A stretch of DNA of 64,000 nucleotides from Streptantibioticus parmotrematis (GTDB taxonomy: Bacteria; Actinomycetota; Actinomycetes; Streptomycetales; Streptomycetaceae), in contig NZ_JAINVZ010000008.1 in the NCBI RefSeq assembly GCF_019890615.1, forward strand, positions 186,001 through 250,000, in the 5' to 3' direction. A model generated the notes under the pieces. The model was not told the DNA's origin and did no database searches. It was given only the letters and a program-made list of their open reading frames with translations. The position numbers were made by a program, and so were the translations under genes. Below are positions 37,035 to 45,372 of this stretch, one piece after another. Position 1 is the stretch's first letter, and the number at the start of each line of letters is the position of its first letter.

Positions 37035-37949
37035 TCAGCCGGTGGTGCTGCCCTGCAGGACGCCGCCGCGGAAGTACCGCTCCAGCAGCAGGAACAGGGC
37101 GATGAGCGGCAGGACGGTCACCAGACCTCCGGTGATGAGCACCGGGACGAGATCGGCCTGGGTGCCGGTCTCCGCCGCCTGGGAGAGCGTGGACAGGCCG
37201 ACGGTGAGCGGGTAGAGGCTGCTGCGGCTGAAGATGACCAGCGGCAGGAAGTAGTTGTTCCAGACCGCGACGAGGGTGAGCAGCAGCACGGTGACGAGAC
37301 CGGGGACCGTCAGGGGGAGGGCGATGCGCAGGAAGATCCGCAGTTCCCCGGCTCCGTCGATGCGCGCGGCCTCGATCAGGTCACGCGGCACCGAGGCGTC
37401 GATGTAGGTCCGCATCAGGTAGATGCCGACCGGGGAGACCACGCTCGGCAGGATCATGCCCCACACCGAGTTGACCAGGCCCACCTTCGCGTAGACGAGG
37501 AACAACGGCAACGACAGGGCGGTGATCGGCACCAGCAGGGTGGACATCACCAGGCGGAAGAGGGTGCCCGCGCCGCGGAACCGGTAGCGCGAGAAGCCGT
37601 AGCCGGCCATCGCGGACAGGACGGTCGATCCCACGGCGGAGACGACGGCGTACAGCAGGGTGTTCCCCAGCCACTCCAGGTAGATCCCGGCGCCGCTGAC
37701 GTCGTGGCCGAGCGCGGCGAGGTTCTGCCACAGCCGGAACGGCCGGGCGAACCAGAAGCCGGCCGTGCCGTAGACGTTCGCCTGCGTCTTGGTCGCGTTG
37801 ATCGCCAGCCAGACGAGCGGCGCCAGGACGAACGCGGCGAACAGCGCGCTCACCGCGGTCAGCAGGCCCGTCGTGCCGCGGCGCAGCCCGTAGAGCCGGA
37901 TCGGAACGCCGTCGGCCGGCCGGCGTGGCGTGCGCCGCCGGGGGCTCAC
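37035..37949 (-). CDS. Carbohydrate ABC transporter permease (MalG/LacG type)
   Basis: 304 residues with about six membrane segments, the first at VSALFAAFVLAPLVWLAI. The EAA loop is EAARIDGAGELRIFLRIALPL, which contacts the ATPase. Starts inside the stop of the upstream permease gene (4-base ATGA overlap). No ATPase gene lies nearby; Streptomyces importers of this class normally share the MsiK ATPase, which is family knowledge and not seen here. Confidence 0.93.
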   Translation of the reverse strand: MSPRRRTPRRPADGVPIRLYGLRRGTTGLLTAVSALFAAFVLAPLVWLAINATKTQANVYGTAGFWFARPFRLWQNLAALGHDVSGAGIYLEWLGNTLLYAVVSAVGSTVLSAMAGYGFSRYRFRGAGTLFRLVMSTLLVPITALSLPLFLVYAKVGLVNSVWGMILPSVVSPVGIYLMRTYIDASVPRDLIEAARIDGAGELRIFLRIALPLTVPGLVTVLLLTLVAVWNNYFLPLVIFSRSSLYPLTVGLSTLSQAAETGTQADLVPVLITGGLVTVLPLIALFLLLERYFRGGVLQGSTTG

Positions 37950-38908
37950 CGGAACTCCCCGTTGCGTCGGCGCACCGCGAAGGCGGCGAGCGACAGCACC
38001 CCGATGACCAGGGCGAGCACCACGGCCGCCGCGGCGCCGAGGTTGAAGTCGCTGGTGCCCACCGCGGTGTTGTAGACGTACAGCGTGGGCGTGAAGCCGA
38101 AGGAGACGGCCTGCGGCTGGAAGGCGGACATGATGGAGGGTTCGGTGAACAACTGCAACGCTCCGACGGTGTTGATGAAGGCCAGCATGGTGATCGTCGG
38201 AGCCACCATGGGAAGTTTCATGCGCAAGATGACCGTGCGCAGTCCCGCGCCGTCCATGACCGCCGCCTCGATCACCTCACGGGGCACCGCCTTCAACGAG
38301 GTGTACAGGACGGTCATGTTGTAGCCGGTCCACTCCCACACGACGATGACCACGACGGTGGGCACGATCAGCCGCGAGGAGAAGAAGTCGACGTTTCCCA
38401 GACCGAGGTCCTTCAGCAGCTTGGGGAACGGTCCGAGACCGGGCAGCAGCAGGAAGGACCACATCACCGACGCGACGACTCCCGGCACCGCGAACGGCAT
38501 GAAGAACACGGTGCGGAAGAACCGGCCGAACCTCACGAGGCCCGTCTCGAAGATCACCGCGAAGAAGAAGGCGATGCCGATCGTCAACGGCACCTGGACG
38601 GCGGCGAACAGCAGCACCCGCCACACACCGCTCCAGAACGCCCCGGAGTGCAGCACGGTGCGGTAGTTGGCGAGTCCCGAGAAGCGGGTGCCGCCCACCA
38701 GGAGGGTGCGGTGCAGGCTCTCCCAGACGGCGTACACCGTCGGCACGACCATGAACAACGCGAGGGCCAGCATGTGCGGGGCGATGAAGGCGCCTCCTGC
38801 CCACCGGTTGCGGCGCGAGGTGCCAGTTGGTCGGAACCGGCGCGATGGACTCCGTCCGGCCATGGGCGTCCGGAGGGCGGGCGCGCGGGGGATGGTGTTC
38901 TGGTTCAC
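37946..38908 (-). CDS. Carbohydrate ABC transporter permease (MalF/UgpA type)
   Basis: 320 residues from GTG 38908. Membrane segments include HMLALALFMVVPTVYAV and VIVVWEWTGYNMTVLYTSL; the EAA loop is EAAVMDGAGLRTVILRMKLPM. It pairs with the overlapping MalG-type permease and the upstream binding protein as one importer. The N-terminal 35 residues are Arg/Pro-rich and probably cytoplasmic. Confidence 0.93.
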   Translation of the reverse strand: MNQNTIPRAPALRTPMAGRSPSRRFRPTGTSRRNRWAGGAFIAPHMLALALFMVVPTVYAVWESLHRTLLVGGTRFSGLANYRTVLHSGAFWSGVWRVLLFAAVQVPLTIGIAFFFAVIFETGLVRFGRFFRTVFFMPFAVPGVVASVMWSFLLLPGLGPFPKLLKDLGLGNVDFFSSRLIVPTVVVIVVWEWTGYNMTVLYTSLKAVPREVIEAAVMDGAGLRTVILRMKLPMVAPTITMLAFINTVGALQLFTEPSIMSAFQPQAVSFGFTPTLYVYNTAVGTSDFNLGAAAAVVLALVIGVLSLAAFAVRRRNGEFR

Positions 38909-39041
38909 TTCCTCGTCCTGTTCGGGAGTCTGCCTGGCGGTGGCGTCCGGAAACCGGTCGCGGCGCCCGGGGGGCTGGACGTGGCGTCCGAGGGCCGGAC
39001 GTGGTGTCCGGGGAAGGACGGCTCACGGGATCCGGCGGAGT

Positions 39042-40421
39042 TCAGTCCTCCGTGACCGTGAAGCCCTGGTCCCTGGCATAGGCGACCATCTGTTTCTGGA
39101 AGGCGGCGAAGGCCTGCGCCAGCGTGCCGGTGCCCTTGCTCACCGCGGCGAAGGTCGAGGTCCACTGGGTGAGTGCCGCGGTCATGATCGGCGGCCACTG
39201 CGCCGCGGTCATGTGCTGCGCGGCCTGCGCGAAGACCTCGTTGGGATGGGAACCGGCGGAGATCGGCAGCGTACCGCCGCGGAACGCGGGGGAGTCGAGC
39301 AGCGGCAGGTACCCGGGGAAGGCGCCGGCCACCTTGCCGCTGAGGATCTTCCACGCGTCGGCTGAAGCCCCGAACCACTTGACGAATTCGGCCGCCTGCC
39401 GGGCGTGCCGGGTGCCCTTGACCACCGCGAGGGCGGAGCCGCCCCAGTTGCCGGACTGCTCCTGCCCGGCCTCGGCCTGCGGCATCGGCGCGGCCCGCCA
39501 GTCCCCGACGGTCTTGGTGATGCTCTGCTGCATCCCCACCGGTCCCCAGGCCGGGCTGAGGCGCGCGACGGTCGCGCCGGTGTCGAGATCGCTCCACTGC
39601 GCGGGGGAGAAGTCGGTGGCGGTGGTGACCTCGTGGGCGTCGATCAGCTTCTGCCAGTACGCGGCGAACGCCATCTGCCGCTTCCCGGTGAAGTCGACAC
39701 CGAGGGTGTCACCGCCGTCGTAGTGGAACGGGAACGCGCCGTCCTGCTGCATCAGGGCGAGGACGTCCTGCGGGCTCTCCGCGTCGAAGTTGGTCAGCGC
39801 GGCCTTCGGGTCCTCGGTGTGCAACGTCGCGGCCGCGGCGGCGAACTGCGACCAGGTGGCCGGCACCGGGATGTGGTGGGCGGTCAGTTCCCGGGAGTTG
39901 TAGTACAGCGCCAGCGGTCCGAGGTCCACCGGCATGGCGTACTGCGCCGCTCCCCGGGTGACCTGCGCCCAGGCGGCCGGAGCGATCCGGTCGCGGACCG
40001 ATCCCACACCGTAGGGCGCCAGGTCCACCAGACTGTGGGTGATCTCGAAGGAGGGGAGTTCGAAGTACTCGATGGTCGCCACGTCGGGCGCGCCGCTGCC
40101 CGCCTTGAGCGCGTTGTTGAGTTTGACGTACTCGGCGGTGGTGGCCCCGGCGTTCTCCAGCTGGACGCAGATGTCCGGGTGCGTGCGGTTGAACTCCTCG
40201 ACGGCCAGGTCGTAGCCCGCCGGCCACCCCCAGAAGGTCAGCCGGGTGGCCCCGGCGCCGCAGGAGGCGGTCGTCGTCGAGCCGTCGTCGGTGGCGCCGC
40301 ACGCGGCGAGCAGGGCCATGGCGAGGAGCGCCGCGCCCAGCGCGATCAGCCGTCGCGGCCCCCTCGGCCGTCCTGGCCGCGTCGGGGCGCCGGGAGGCCC
40401 GGCGGTGTGACCTTGAGACAT
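39042..40421 (-). CDS. Extracellular sugar-binding lipoprotein
   Basis: 459 residues from ATG 40421, with GAGGTGA upstream. Lipoprotein signal: Arg-rich start, hydrophobic stretch IALGAALLAMALLAAC ending in the lipobox LLAAC, so the mature protein is anchored outside the membrane. The mature part is an ABC importer family 1 binding protein (LTFWGWPAGYDLAVEEFNRT, EYVKLNNALKAGSGAPDVAT, LALYYNSREL). First gene of the leftward transporter/GH2/LacI operon. The ligand is unknown; the neighbouring GH2 and sialidase-like genes suggest a host- or plant-derived oligosaccharide. Confidence 0.93.
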   Translation of the reverse strand: MSQGHTAGPPGAPTRPGRPRGPRRLIALGAALLAMALLAACGATDDGSTTTASCGAGATRLTFWGWPAGYDLAVEEFNRTHPDICVQLENAGATTAEYVKLNNALKAGSGAPDVATIEYFELPSFEITHSLVDLAPYGVGSVRDRIAPAAWAQVTRGAAQYAMPVDLGPLALYYNSRELTAHHIPVPATWSQFAAAAATLHTEDPKAALTNFDAESPQDVLALMQQDGAFPFHYDGGDTLGVDFTGKRQMAFAAYWQKLIDAHEVTTATDFSPAQWSDLDTGATVARLSPAWGPVGMQQSITKTVGDWRAAPMPQAEAGQEQSGNWGGSALAVVKGTRHARQAAEFVKWFGASADAWKILSGKVAGAFPGYLPLLDSPAFRGGTLPISAGSHPNEVFAQAAQHMTAAQWPPIMTAALTQWTSTFAAVSKGTGTLAQAFAAFQKQMVAYARDQGFTVTED

Positions 40422-40557
40422 TGCGATGTCACCTCGGAAGTGTGGTGCGCTTGCCAGGGAGGCCGGAAGGGGCCGCGGATCGCCGGGAGGGCTCCGGACC
40501 GGCCGCCCGCGGCTCAGGCAACGGACGCCTCGGCCCTCACCGCGCGGCCCGGCCGGT

Positions 40558-40594
40558 CGCCCGCCCGGACGGCGCGATGCCGTCCGGGCGGGCG
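40558..40594 (-). terminator. Strong hairpin terminator after the sialidase-like gene
   Basis: A perfect 15-base stem, CGCCCGCCCGGACGG at 40558-40572 and its complement at 40580-40594, with a 7-base loop. It begins 9 bases past the sialidase stop, so the sialidase is probably a separate transcription unit from the transporter operon. Confidence 0.75.
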
Positions 40595-40602
40595 TCGTGC
40601 GG

Positions 40603-42306
40603 TCAGGCGATGTTCCACTGCTGGGTGAACAGCCCGTTGCAGTCGTAGATCTGGAGCTGCGTGCCGTCCCCGGTCTGTGCCTGGGGGTCGTCGAGGCAGC
40701 GGCCGGACTGCGGGTTGAGCAGTGAGCCGTTCGACTGCGGGACCCACTGTTGTCCGCCCGAGCCGTCGCAGGTGCGCAGTTCGACCTTGGTGAAGTTCGC
40801 CGTGCCATTGCCGACGACGTTCAGGCACTTGCCGAAGGACCTGACGGTGTGGTCGGAGTCGATGGACCACTGCTGTCCGGGCACCCCGTTGCAGGTCCAC
40901 AGCTGAACGGCGTTGCCGTCGCCGGCGGTGTTGGTGTTGACGTCCACGCACTTGCCGGTGGTGCCGGGGCCGGTGATCGGACCGGTCGCCCCCGGGTTCA
41001 CATCCGTGCCGAACTGCACCTCGCACTTGCCGTTGCCCAGATGCGTGCCGGCCATGTACAGCAGGGACGTACCGTCGGCGGAGGGCAGGATCGGCGAACT
41101 GTAACCGGGGCAGGAGGTCTCGCCGCTGTCGTAGCCGCCGGTGGGGTTCACCACGACGGGGGCGGTGGTCTCCGTCCAACTCCCTGAACCGAGGTTGGTG
41201 TTGGCGAACAGCACGCTGCCCGATTCCTTCTGCACGGTGATGGAGCCGTCGTTGCCGGACACTACGCGCTGGCCCGACAGCAGCAGGGTGCCGTTGGCGC
41301 CGCCCGCCGGGCTCCAGGCGAGTTGCGGGGTGTGCAGGAGATGCCGGCCGTCACTGGTCTGGGCGAGGGTGCCGAGCCCGGAGACCGGTGACCAGTTGAG
41401 CCCGTCCGGCGAGGTCTTGACGTACACCGAGCAGGCGGTGTCCGGGTCGTAGCCGGCCTTGCAGTCCTCGTAGGCCATCGCGTACTGGCCGTTCGGCAGC
41501 TTGACCACGCTCGCCATGCCGGGGCGTTGGACGCCGTCCTGCACGGCGACGTCGTACACCTCACTGCTCCAGGTGGCTCCGCCGTCGGTGCTGGTGACGT
41601 GTGCGAGAACCTGCGGATAGCGGTTGGTGGAGGGGCGTTCGTCGGAGAAGTAGCAGACCAGGCTGCCGTCGCCCGCCACCGTGAACTCCGGCTCCCAGAT
41701 GCCGTGGCCCTGGGTGTTCGCCATACCGGACTCCGACGTGCAGGAGCTGCGGTAGTTCCAGGTGACGCCGTGGTCGGTGCTGTAGAAGACCTCGACCGCC
41801 TGCTGCGTGTATTCGTTCCGGTTCCACGCCGTGCCCGCCGCCAGCAGGGTACCGGCCGGCAACGAGCCTTCCGCCTGCGGGAGTTCGTAGAGCGTCGGTC
41901 CGTCGAGGTCCCAGCCGTGCACGGTGTCGGTGACGGTGCCGATGGGGGAGGAGGACCAGGTCGTTCCGCCGTCGGTGGACCGGTAGACAGGGAAACTCGC
42001 CTTGTTGGAGCCGACCCCGGAGTGGGAGAAGGTCGCGAGGAGTTGTCCGTTGGCCGACCCGCTGTGTGCGAGGCGGATGACCCGCGGGTAGCTGGCGTCC
42101 TCGTTCGGGTTGGCCGTGGTGTTCGGCGAGTACAGCACGCCCGTCGTGGGCGCGGCGGCGGCGGTCTGGGCGCCGGTGGTGAAGCCGGCGACCACCATCG
42201 CCAGCGAGGCGGCGAACGCACCGGCCGCGGTGGCGAGCCGCCGGACCGAGCCGTGCCGTCGCGGCCCGCCGGGTACCTGCCCGGACCTGGGTGTTCTCCT
42301 GGGCAT
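40603..42306 (-). CDS. Secreted BNR-repeat sialidase-like protein with ricin-type lectin domain
   Basis: 567 residues from ATG 42306, seven bases after AAGGAG. N-terminal secretion signal with RRLATAAGAFAASLAMVVAG ending near TAAAAP. Three good Asp-box (BNR) repeats, STDGGTTW, STDHGVTW and STDGGATW, plus a weaker SPDGLNW, define a six-bladed propeller as in GH33 sialidases. The last 130 residues are a ricin-type beta-trefoil with three QxW motifs (QQWSI, QQWVP, QQWNI). It probably releases sugars from a glycan bound by the lectin. Sialidase specificity is a family guess; other propeller glycosidases remain possible. Two TGCAACGTTGCA operators lie just upstream. Confidence 0.88.
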   Translation of the reverse strand: MPRRTPRSGQVPGGPRRHGSVRRLATAAGAFAASLAMVVAGFTTGAQTAAAAPTTGVLYSPNTTANPNEDASYPRVIRLAHSGSANGQLLATFSHSGVGSNKASFPVYRSTDGGTTWSSSPIGTVTDTVHGWDLDGPTLYELPQAEGSLPAGTLLAAGTAWNRNEYTQQAVEVFYSTDHGVTWNYRSSCTSESGMANTQGHGIWEPEFTVAGDGSLVCYFSDERPSTNRYPQVLAHVTSTDGGATWSSEVYDVAVQDGVQRPGMASVVKLPNGQYAMAYEDCKAGYDPDTACSVYVKTSPDGLNWSPVSGLGTLAQTSDGRHLLHTPQLAWSPAGGANGTLLLSGQRVVSGNDGSITVQKESGSVLFANTNLGSGSWTETTAPVVVNPTGGYDSGETSCPGYSSPILPSADGTSLLYMAGTHLGNGKCEVQFGTDVNPGATGPITGPGTTGKCVDVNTNTAGDGNAVQLWTCNGVPGQQWSIDSDHTVRSFGKCLNVVGNGTANFTKVELRTCDGSGGQQWVPQSNGSLLNPQSGRCLDDPQAQTGDGTQLQIYDCNGLFTQQWNIA

Positions 42307-42347
42307 CAGGGGCTCCTTCGGAGGAAGAGAGATGCGGAGAGACGGTT

Positions 42348-42395
42348 TGCAACGTTGCAGAGGCGAATCGGGGGCCGGACCTCTGCAACGTTGCA
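42348..42395. promoter_or_regulatory. Pair of LacI-type operators TGCAACGTTGCA
   Basis: Perfect 12-base palindromes at 42348-42359 and 42384-42395, 36 bases apart, 41 bases before the sialidase-like start. The related site at 34807-34818 lies before the LacI gene, linking the two promoters to one repressor. Confidence 0.75.
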
Positions 42396-42583
42396 AGATT
42401 TCGTGCAGGCTACTCCCTCGTTACCTCTTCAACAACCGTTGTGTTCGCCCCGGCCGGTTTTTCGGGCTTCGGGGGGTGTCGGGAGGGGGTCCTGCCGGCC
42501 GGGGAGGTCGGCGTCACTGTGGGTTGCCGGGCCCGCGTCTGCTGCGCGGTCAGCGCTGGGACGTCGGCACCGCACGAAGGCGA

Positions 42584-42660
42584 GCCGGCATCCTGCTGCC
42601 CTCCGGGATCTCACGGATGCGTGGGGCCCGTGAGGTGCCGGAGGACAGCAGGATGCCGGC
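42584..42660. terminator. Long hairpin with 23-base arms
   Basis: Arms at 42584-42606 and 42638-42660 are complementary with a single mismatch that would be a G-U pair in RNA on one strand. The loop holds a second stem, CTCACGG / CCGTGAG. It lies downstream of the small secreted-peptide frame at 42742-42834 and upstream of the sialidase promoter. A terminator is likely; a structured RNA or MITE end are alternatives. Confidence 0.55.
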
Positions 42661-42741
42661 AGGGGAGCAGCAGGACGCGGCGCGGTCAGCGTTGCGGCGA
42701 TGGCGATGTCGGCGACGGATCCGGTGGCGAGGGATCCCGCC

Positions 42742-42834
42742 TCACGCGGCGGTCGCGGTCGCAGGTACCGCGAGGACGAATACGGCAAGAGCTGCGCTGA
42801 CGGCAAGGGCCTTCATGGTGCGGACCGGATTCAT
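42742..42834 (-). CDS. 30-residue signal-peptide-like ORF, possibly truncated gene
   Basis: ATG 42834 follows AAGGAG and GGAG. The product, starting MNPVRTMKALAVSAALAVFV and ending in PATATAA, is a complete export signal including an AxA-like cleavage region, then stops at once. No mature part follows in frame. It could be the start of a secreted-protein gene cut by an early stop, or a leader peptide. The hairpin at 42584-42660 lies 81 bases beyond its stop. Confidence 0.35.
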   Translation of the reverse strand: MNPVRTMKALAVSAALAVFVLAVPATATAA

Positions 42835-42901
42835 CGGACTCCGGCTCCTTAGTGACAAGTGATGGCCTGTCGCAGTCTCCATGACTCAGCTCGGTATGGC
42901 G

Positions 42902-43300
42902 TCAGTTGTAGGACACCGGGTTGGTGCCGTATTCGACTCCGTTGGTTGAGAACAGCGCCGCAAGCGACACTTTGTAGCTGGATTGGATCGCGTACGACTG
43001 ACAGGTGCCGGCGTTCAGGCTTACGACGGGGTTCGAGCCTGCGTCCCAGTTTCCTGGGATGGTCTTCAGGTCGGCGTTGGAACCGGACCCGAAGTCGAAG
43101 ACCCGCAGCCTGAACGAGTTCCAGTTCGACTGCTGGTTGCAGATGGTCACCACCCGGTAGCCTGGGTTGTTGTACAGATCCAACTCGACGTGGTCCGCGG
43201 TGTAGCTGTCCGACGCCGCGTCGGCGGTGCCGGCGGTGCCGACCGTACCGGCCAAGGCGAGCGTCCCGCTCACGGCCAACAGCACAAGAGCCTTCTTCAT
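42902..43300 (-). CDS. Small secreted protein
   Basis: 132 residues from ATG 43300, six bases after AGGAGG. Sec signal MKKALVLLAVSGTLALAG to about TADAAS, then a roughly 103-residue mature part containing two Cys (TICNQQSNW and AGTCQSYA), which may form a disulfide. The mature domain, with YTADHVELDLYNNPGYRVVT and IPGNWDAGSNPVVSLNAG, looks like a small beta-sandwich. I do not recognise the family. It stands alone, with its own ribosome site. Confidence 0.75.
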   Translation of the reverse strand: MKKALVLLAVSGTLALAGTVGTAGTADAASDSYTADHVELDLYNNPGYRVVTICNQQSNWNSFRLRVFDFGSGSNADLKTIPGNWDAGSNPVVSLNAGTCQSYAIQSSYKVSLAALFSTNGVEYGTNPVSYN

Positions 43301-43733
43301 CTCCGACCTCCTGGTCCACACTTGGGAGATGCCCCTTTGGCTCTTCCCCCTGTTGCCGCTTGGCCCAGATGCGGGCGAAGCGGCGGGACCAGACTGCCCC
43401 CGAGGCCCGTGTGGAGTCCCGTTCCCCACACAAACCCACACGGTCCACTCCTGGACTCTCGCTGTGAAGAACACAGTGGTGTGGGGCGGGGCGTAGTGGC
43501 CGAGCAGCGGTGCGTGATGTCGGATCGGAACGGCGCTGCCGATCGGCCGAGTTCATCGGCTTACTCAGTGACCTGCCCGGGCAGGCGGCCCCGCCGTCCT
43601 GCCGCACTTCGCTCCAACGCGTCGCCGCAGGATGCGGATCACGGTATCGGCCGAGCCTTGACCGATGTTGTCGCGGGGAGCAGACGGACGTCCTTCGGCT
43701 CGGGACGGGTCCGGCTTTCGCGCGCAACTGTGG
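43301..43733. other. 433-base region without a recognisable gene
   Basis: Lies between the small secreted protein (leftward start) and the 3' end of the frameshifted stress-protein gene. The first part should contain the secreted-protein promoter. No protein-like frame, repeat or hairpin stands out. Confidence 0.35.
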
Positions 43734-44232
43734 TCAGGCCGTGCCTACCGGGGCCGCTACGAGGTCGCCTTGGTGGTCGACCTCGGTGGCGGCTGTCCGG
43801 TCGCGCATCAGGACGGCGTCGGCCTGGGCCGACGATGGGGTGTGACGCAGCACCAGGTACCTTCCTTCCGCCAGGTGGCGGCTGTACTTGGGCACGTGTC
43901 GCTTGCTGATGAAACGCCCGAGCGCGGCGCCGATCCCACCGCCGCCGACAGCGCCCTCGGCCGCCGCTACCGCCCCCGCGGCCAAGGGGCCGAGCACCAA
44001 CAGCGGCCCCACACCAGGGATGAACAACAGGGCGGTCCCCGTCGGCACCCCGAACAGACCGCCGACCCACGCGCCGGTCCTGGCACCGGACTTGGCCACA
44101 TCACCGGTGGTGACGAAGCCGTGGACCCTGGTCTCGCTGTGCAGATCCTGACCGATGATCGAGATCTGTTCAGCGGGCACCCCACTGTCCAGCAGCTGAC
44201 TCGACCACGGTGCCGGGAAGCCCCGCGGCCAT
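43734..44232 (-). pseudogene. General-stress/glycine-zipper membrane protein gene with an apparent frameshift
   Basis: The frame ending at 43734 encodes QLLDSGVPAEQISIIGQDL, then HGFVTTGDVAKSGARTGAWV and a Gly/Ala-rich hydrophobic hairpin (LLFIPGVGPLLVLGPLAAGA), the pattern of the general stress protein 17M / DUF1269-like family. This frame has no start codon after its upstream stop. In the next frame, ATG 44232 follows GAGGA and the methyltransferase stop by 6 bases and reads MAAGLPGTVVESA before running into a stop. Joining the two near 44200 restores a normal-length protein. Either a one-base indel has inactivated the gene, or the sequence has an error. The pair with the methyltransferase appears translationally coupled. 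Confidence 0.6.
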
Positions 44233-44238
44233 GGTTCC

Positions 44239-45015
44239 TCAACTCACGGGGACGAGGGTCAAGTAGGCCAGGCCCATGACGCCGCGATAGCCACGGAGCC
44301 ACATACGACGATGGCGGTCCACACGGTCGCGGGTCTCCTCCGCGAGGGGGTGATCGGGATGGGCGGCGAGCCATTCCTCGACGTCGGACTGGTAGGTGGA
44401 CTCGAAGTGATCCCATTCGTCAGGGCTCGCGGACTCGATCCAGGCGGGGCGGAAGCCCGCGGCGACGGCCAGGTCGACGAGGCCGCAGAGGTCGTGGAAC
44501 TCGGAGGCCGAGGCTTCCGGCCACATGGCCGACAACTCGCCCGGAGCGGGTGGACGCTCCCAGAAGCCCTCGCCGAGAAGGACACGGCCGCCGGGCTTCA
44601 CCAGGCGGCGAAGGACGTGCAGTGCAGCGGTGGTGTGCTCCGGTGGCCGGGCGTCACTGAGAGCGTGGCTGGCGCCGAAGCACAGAACGATGTCGGCGGG
44701 GCCCCGGGCGGTGTCGACAGCGGACTCACGGACGAAGTCGACGCGCTCGGCCAGCCCCCGGGCCTCGGCGCTGGCGCGTCCGCGGGCGAGGTCCTGCTCG
44801 TTCAGGTCGATACCGGAGCCGGTCGCGCCGGGCGTGGCATCGAGGAGACGGAGCATGAACTCTCCCCAGCCACAACCTATATCGAGCACCGTAACCGGGG
44901 CGCTCGGCCTGACCCCGTCGGTGAGCTGACGGATCAGTCCGGCGGCTCGCTCCTCGGAGAGGGGACCGTGGAAGGTGAGCCGGGTCAGCCGCGGCGGGCC
45001 GGTGGTGTCGTCCAT
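44239..45015 (-). CDS. SAM-dependent methyltransferase (class I)
   Basis: 258 residues from ATG 45015; no strong ribosome site, and in-frame upstream starts are possible. Rossmann SAM-binding motif I VLDIGCGWGEFMLRLLD, the acidic GSGIDLNEQDL loop (motif II), and DIVLCFGASHAL / GGRVLLGEGFW for motifs III and post-III. The C-terminal part reads PDEWDHFESTYQSDVEEWL. The substrate is unknown; the fold is that of small-molecule methyltransferases. Its stop is 6 bases before the frameshifted stress-protein start. Confidence 0.88.
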   Translation of the reverse strand: MDDTTGPPRLTRLTFHGPLSEERAAGLIRQLTDGVRPSAPVTVLDIGCGWGEFMLRLLDATPGATGSGIDLNEQDLARGRASAEARGLAERVDFVRESAVDTARGPADIVLCFGASHALSDARPPEHTTAALHVLRRLVKPGGRVLLGEGFWERPPAPGELSAMWPEASASEFHDLCGLVDLAVAAGFRPAWIESASPDEWDHFESTYQSDVEEWLAAHPDHPLAEETRDRVDRHRRMWLRGYRGVMGLAYLTLVPVS

Positions 45016-45372
45016 GAGCCGGACAGTAGGGACGGCCGGCTGTCGATGCCACCGGTTTACCGTTGGGCTGGGCGGCCGGGTGGCGACAGCCTCGCGCCAC
45101 CCCACATGACGAGTTCGCATTCAGCAGGTGTTCGCGTCACCGGTGGGACGCTCCGCCGTCGCAACGCGCTCGCCGTTCACCTGTCCGAGGCTGGCTGACC
45201 GGGTCGCCCGAAGCCCACTTGGCCGGTGGCTCACCGCGATCGCATTCCCACCCCGTAAAGGGGTGTACATGACAATTTTACCTGCCTGTGCCTTTGGGGT
45301 TGTCTACGCGCGTGGTGTCATGACTGACGGGCCATCAAGACCCCATCACCCCCAGACACCAGGGAGACCCCC
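45016..45372. other. 357-base divergent region before the phospholipase-like gene
   Basis: Holds promoters for the methyltransferase (leftward) and the phospholipase D-like gene (rightward). The part near 45265-45290 is AT-rich (TGTACATGACAATTTTACC) and may be a promoter for the latter. A CGTTCACC unit at about 45172 resembles half a Pho box, but no second unit was found. Confidence 0.35.

Noticed and set aside
36495-38075. A 526-codon plus-strand frame across the GH2 and permease genes
   Set aside because: His/Asp/Gln-rich shadow with no domain; the minus-strand genes have clear family motifs.
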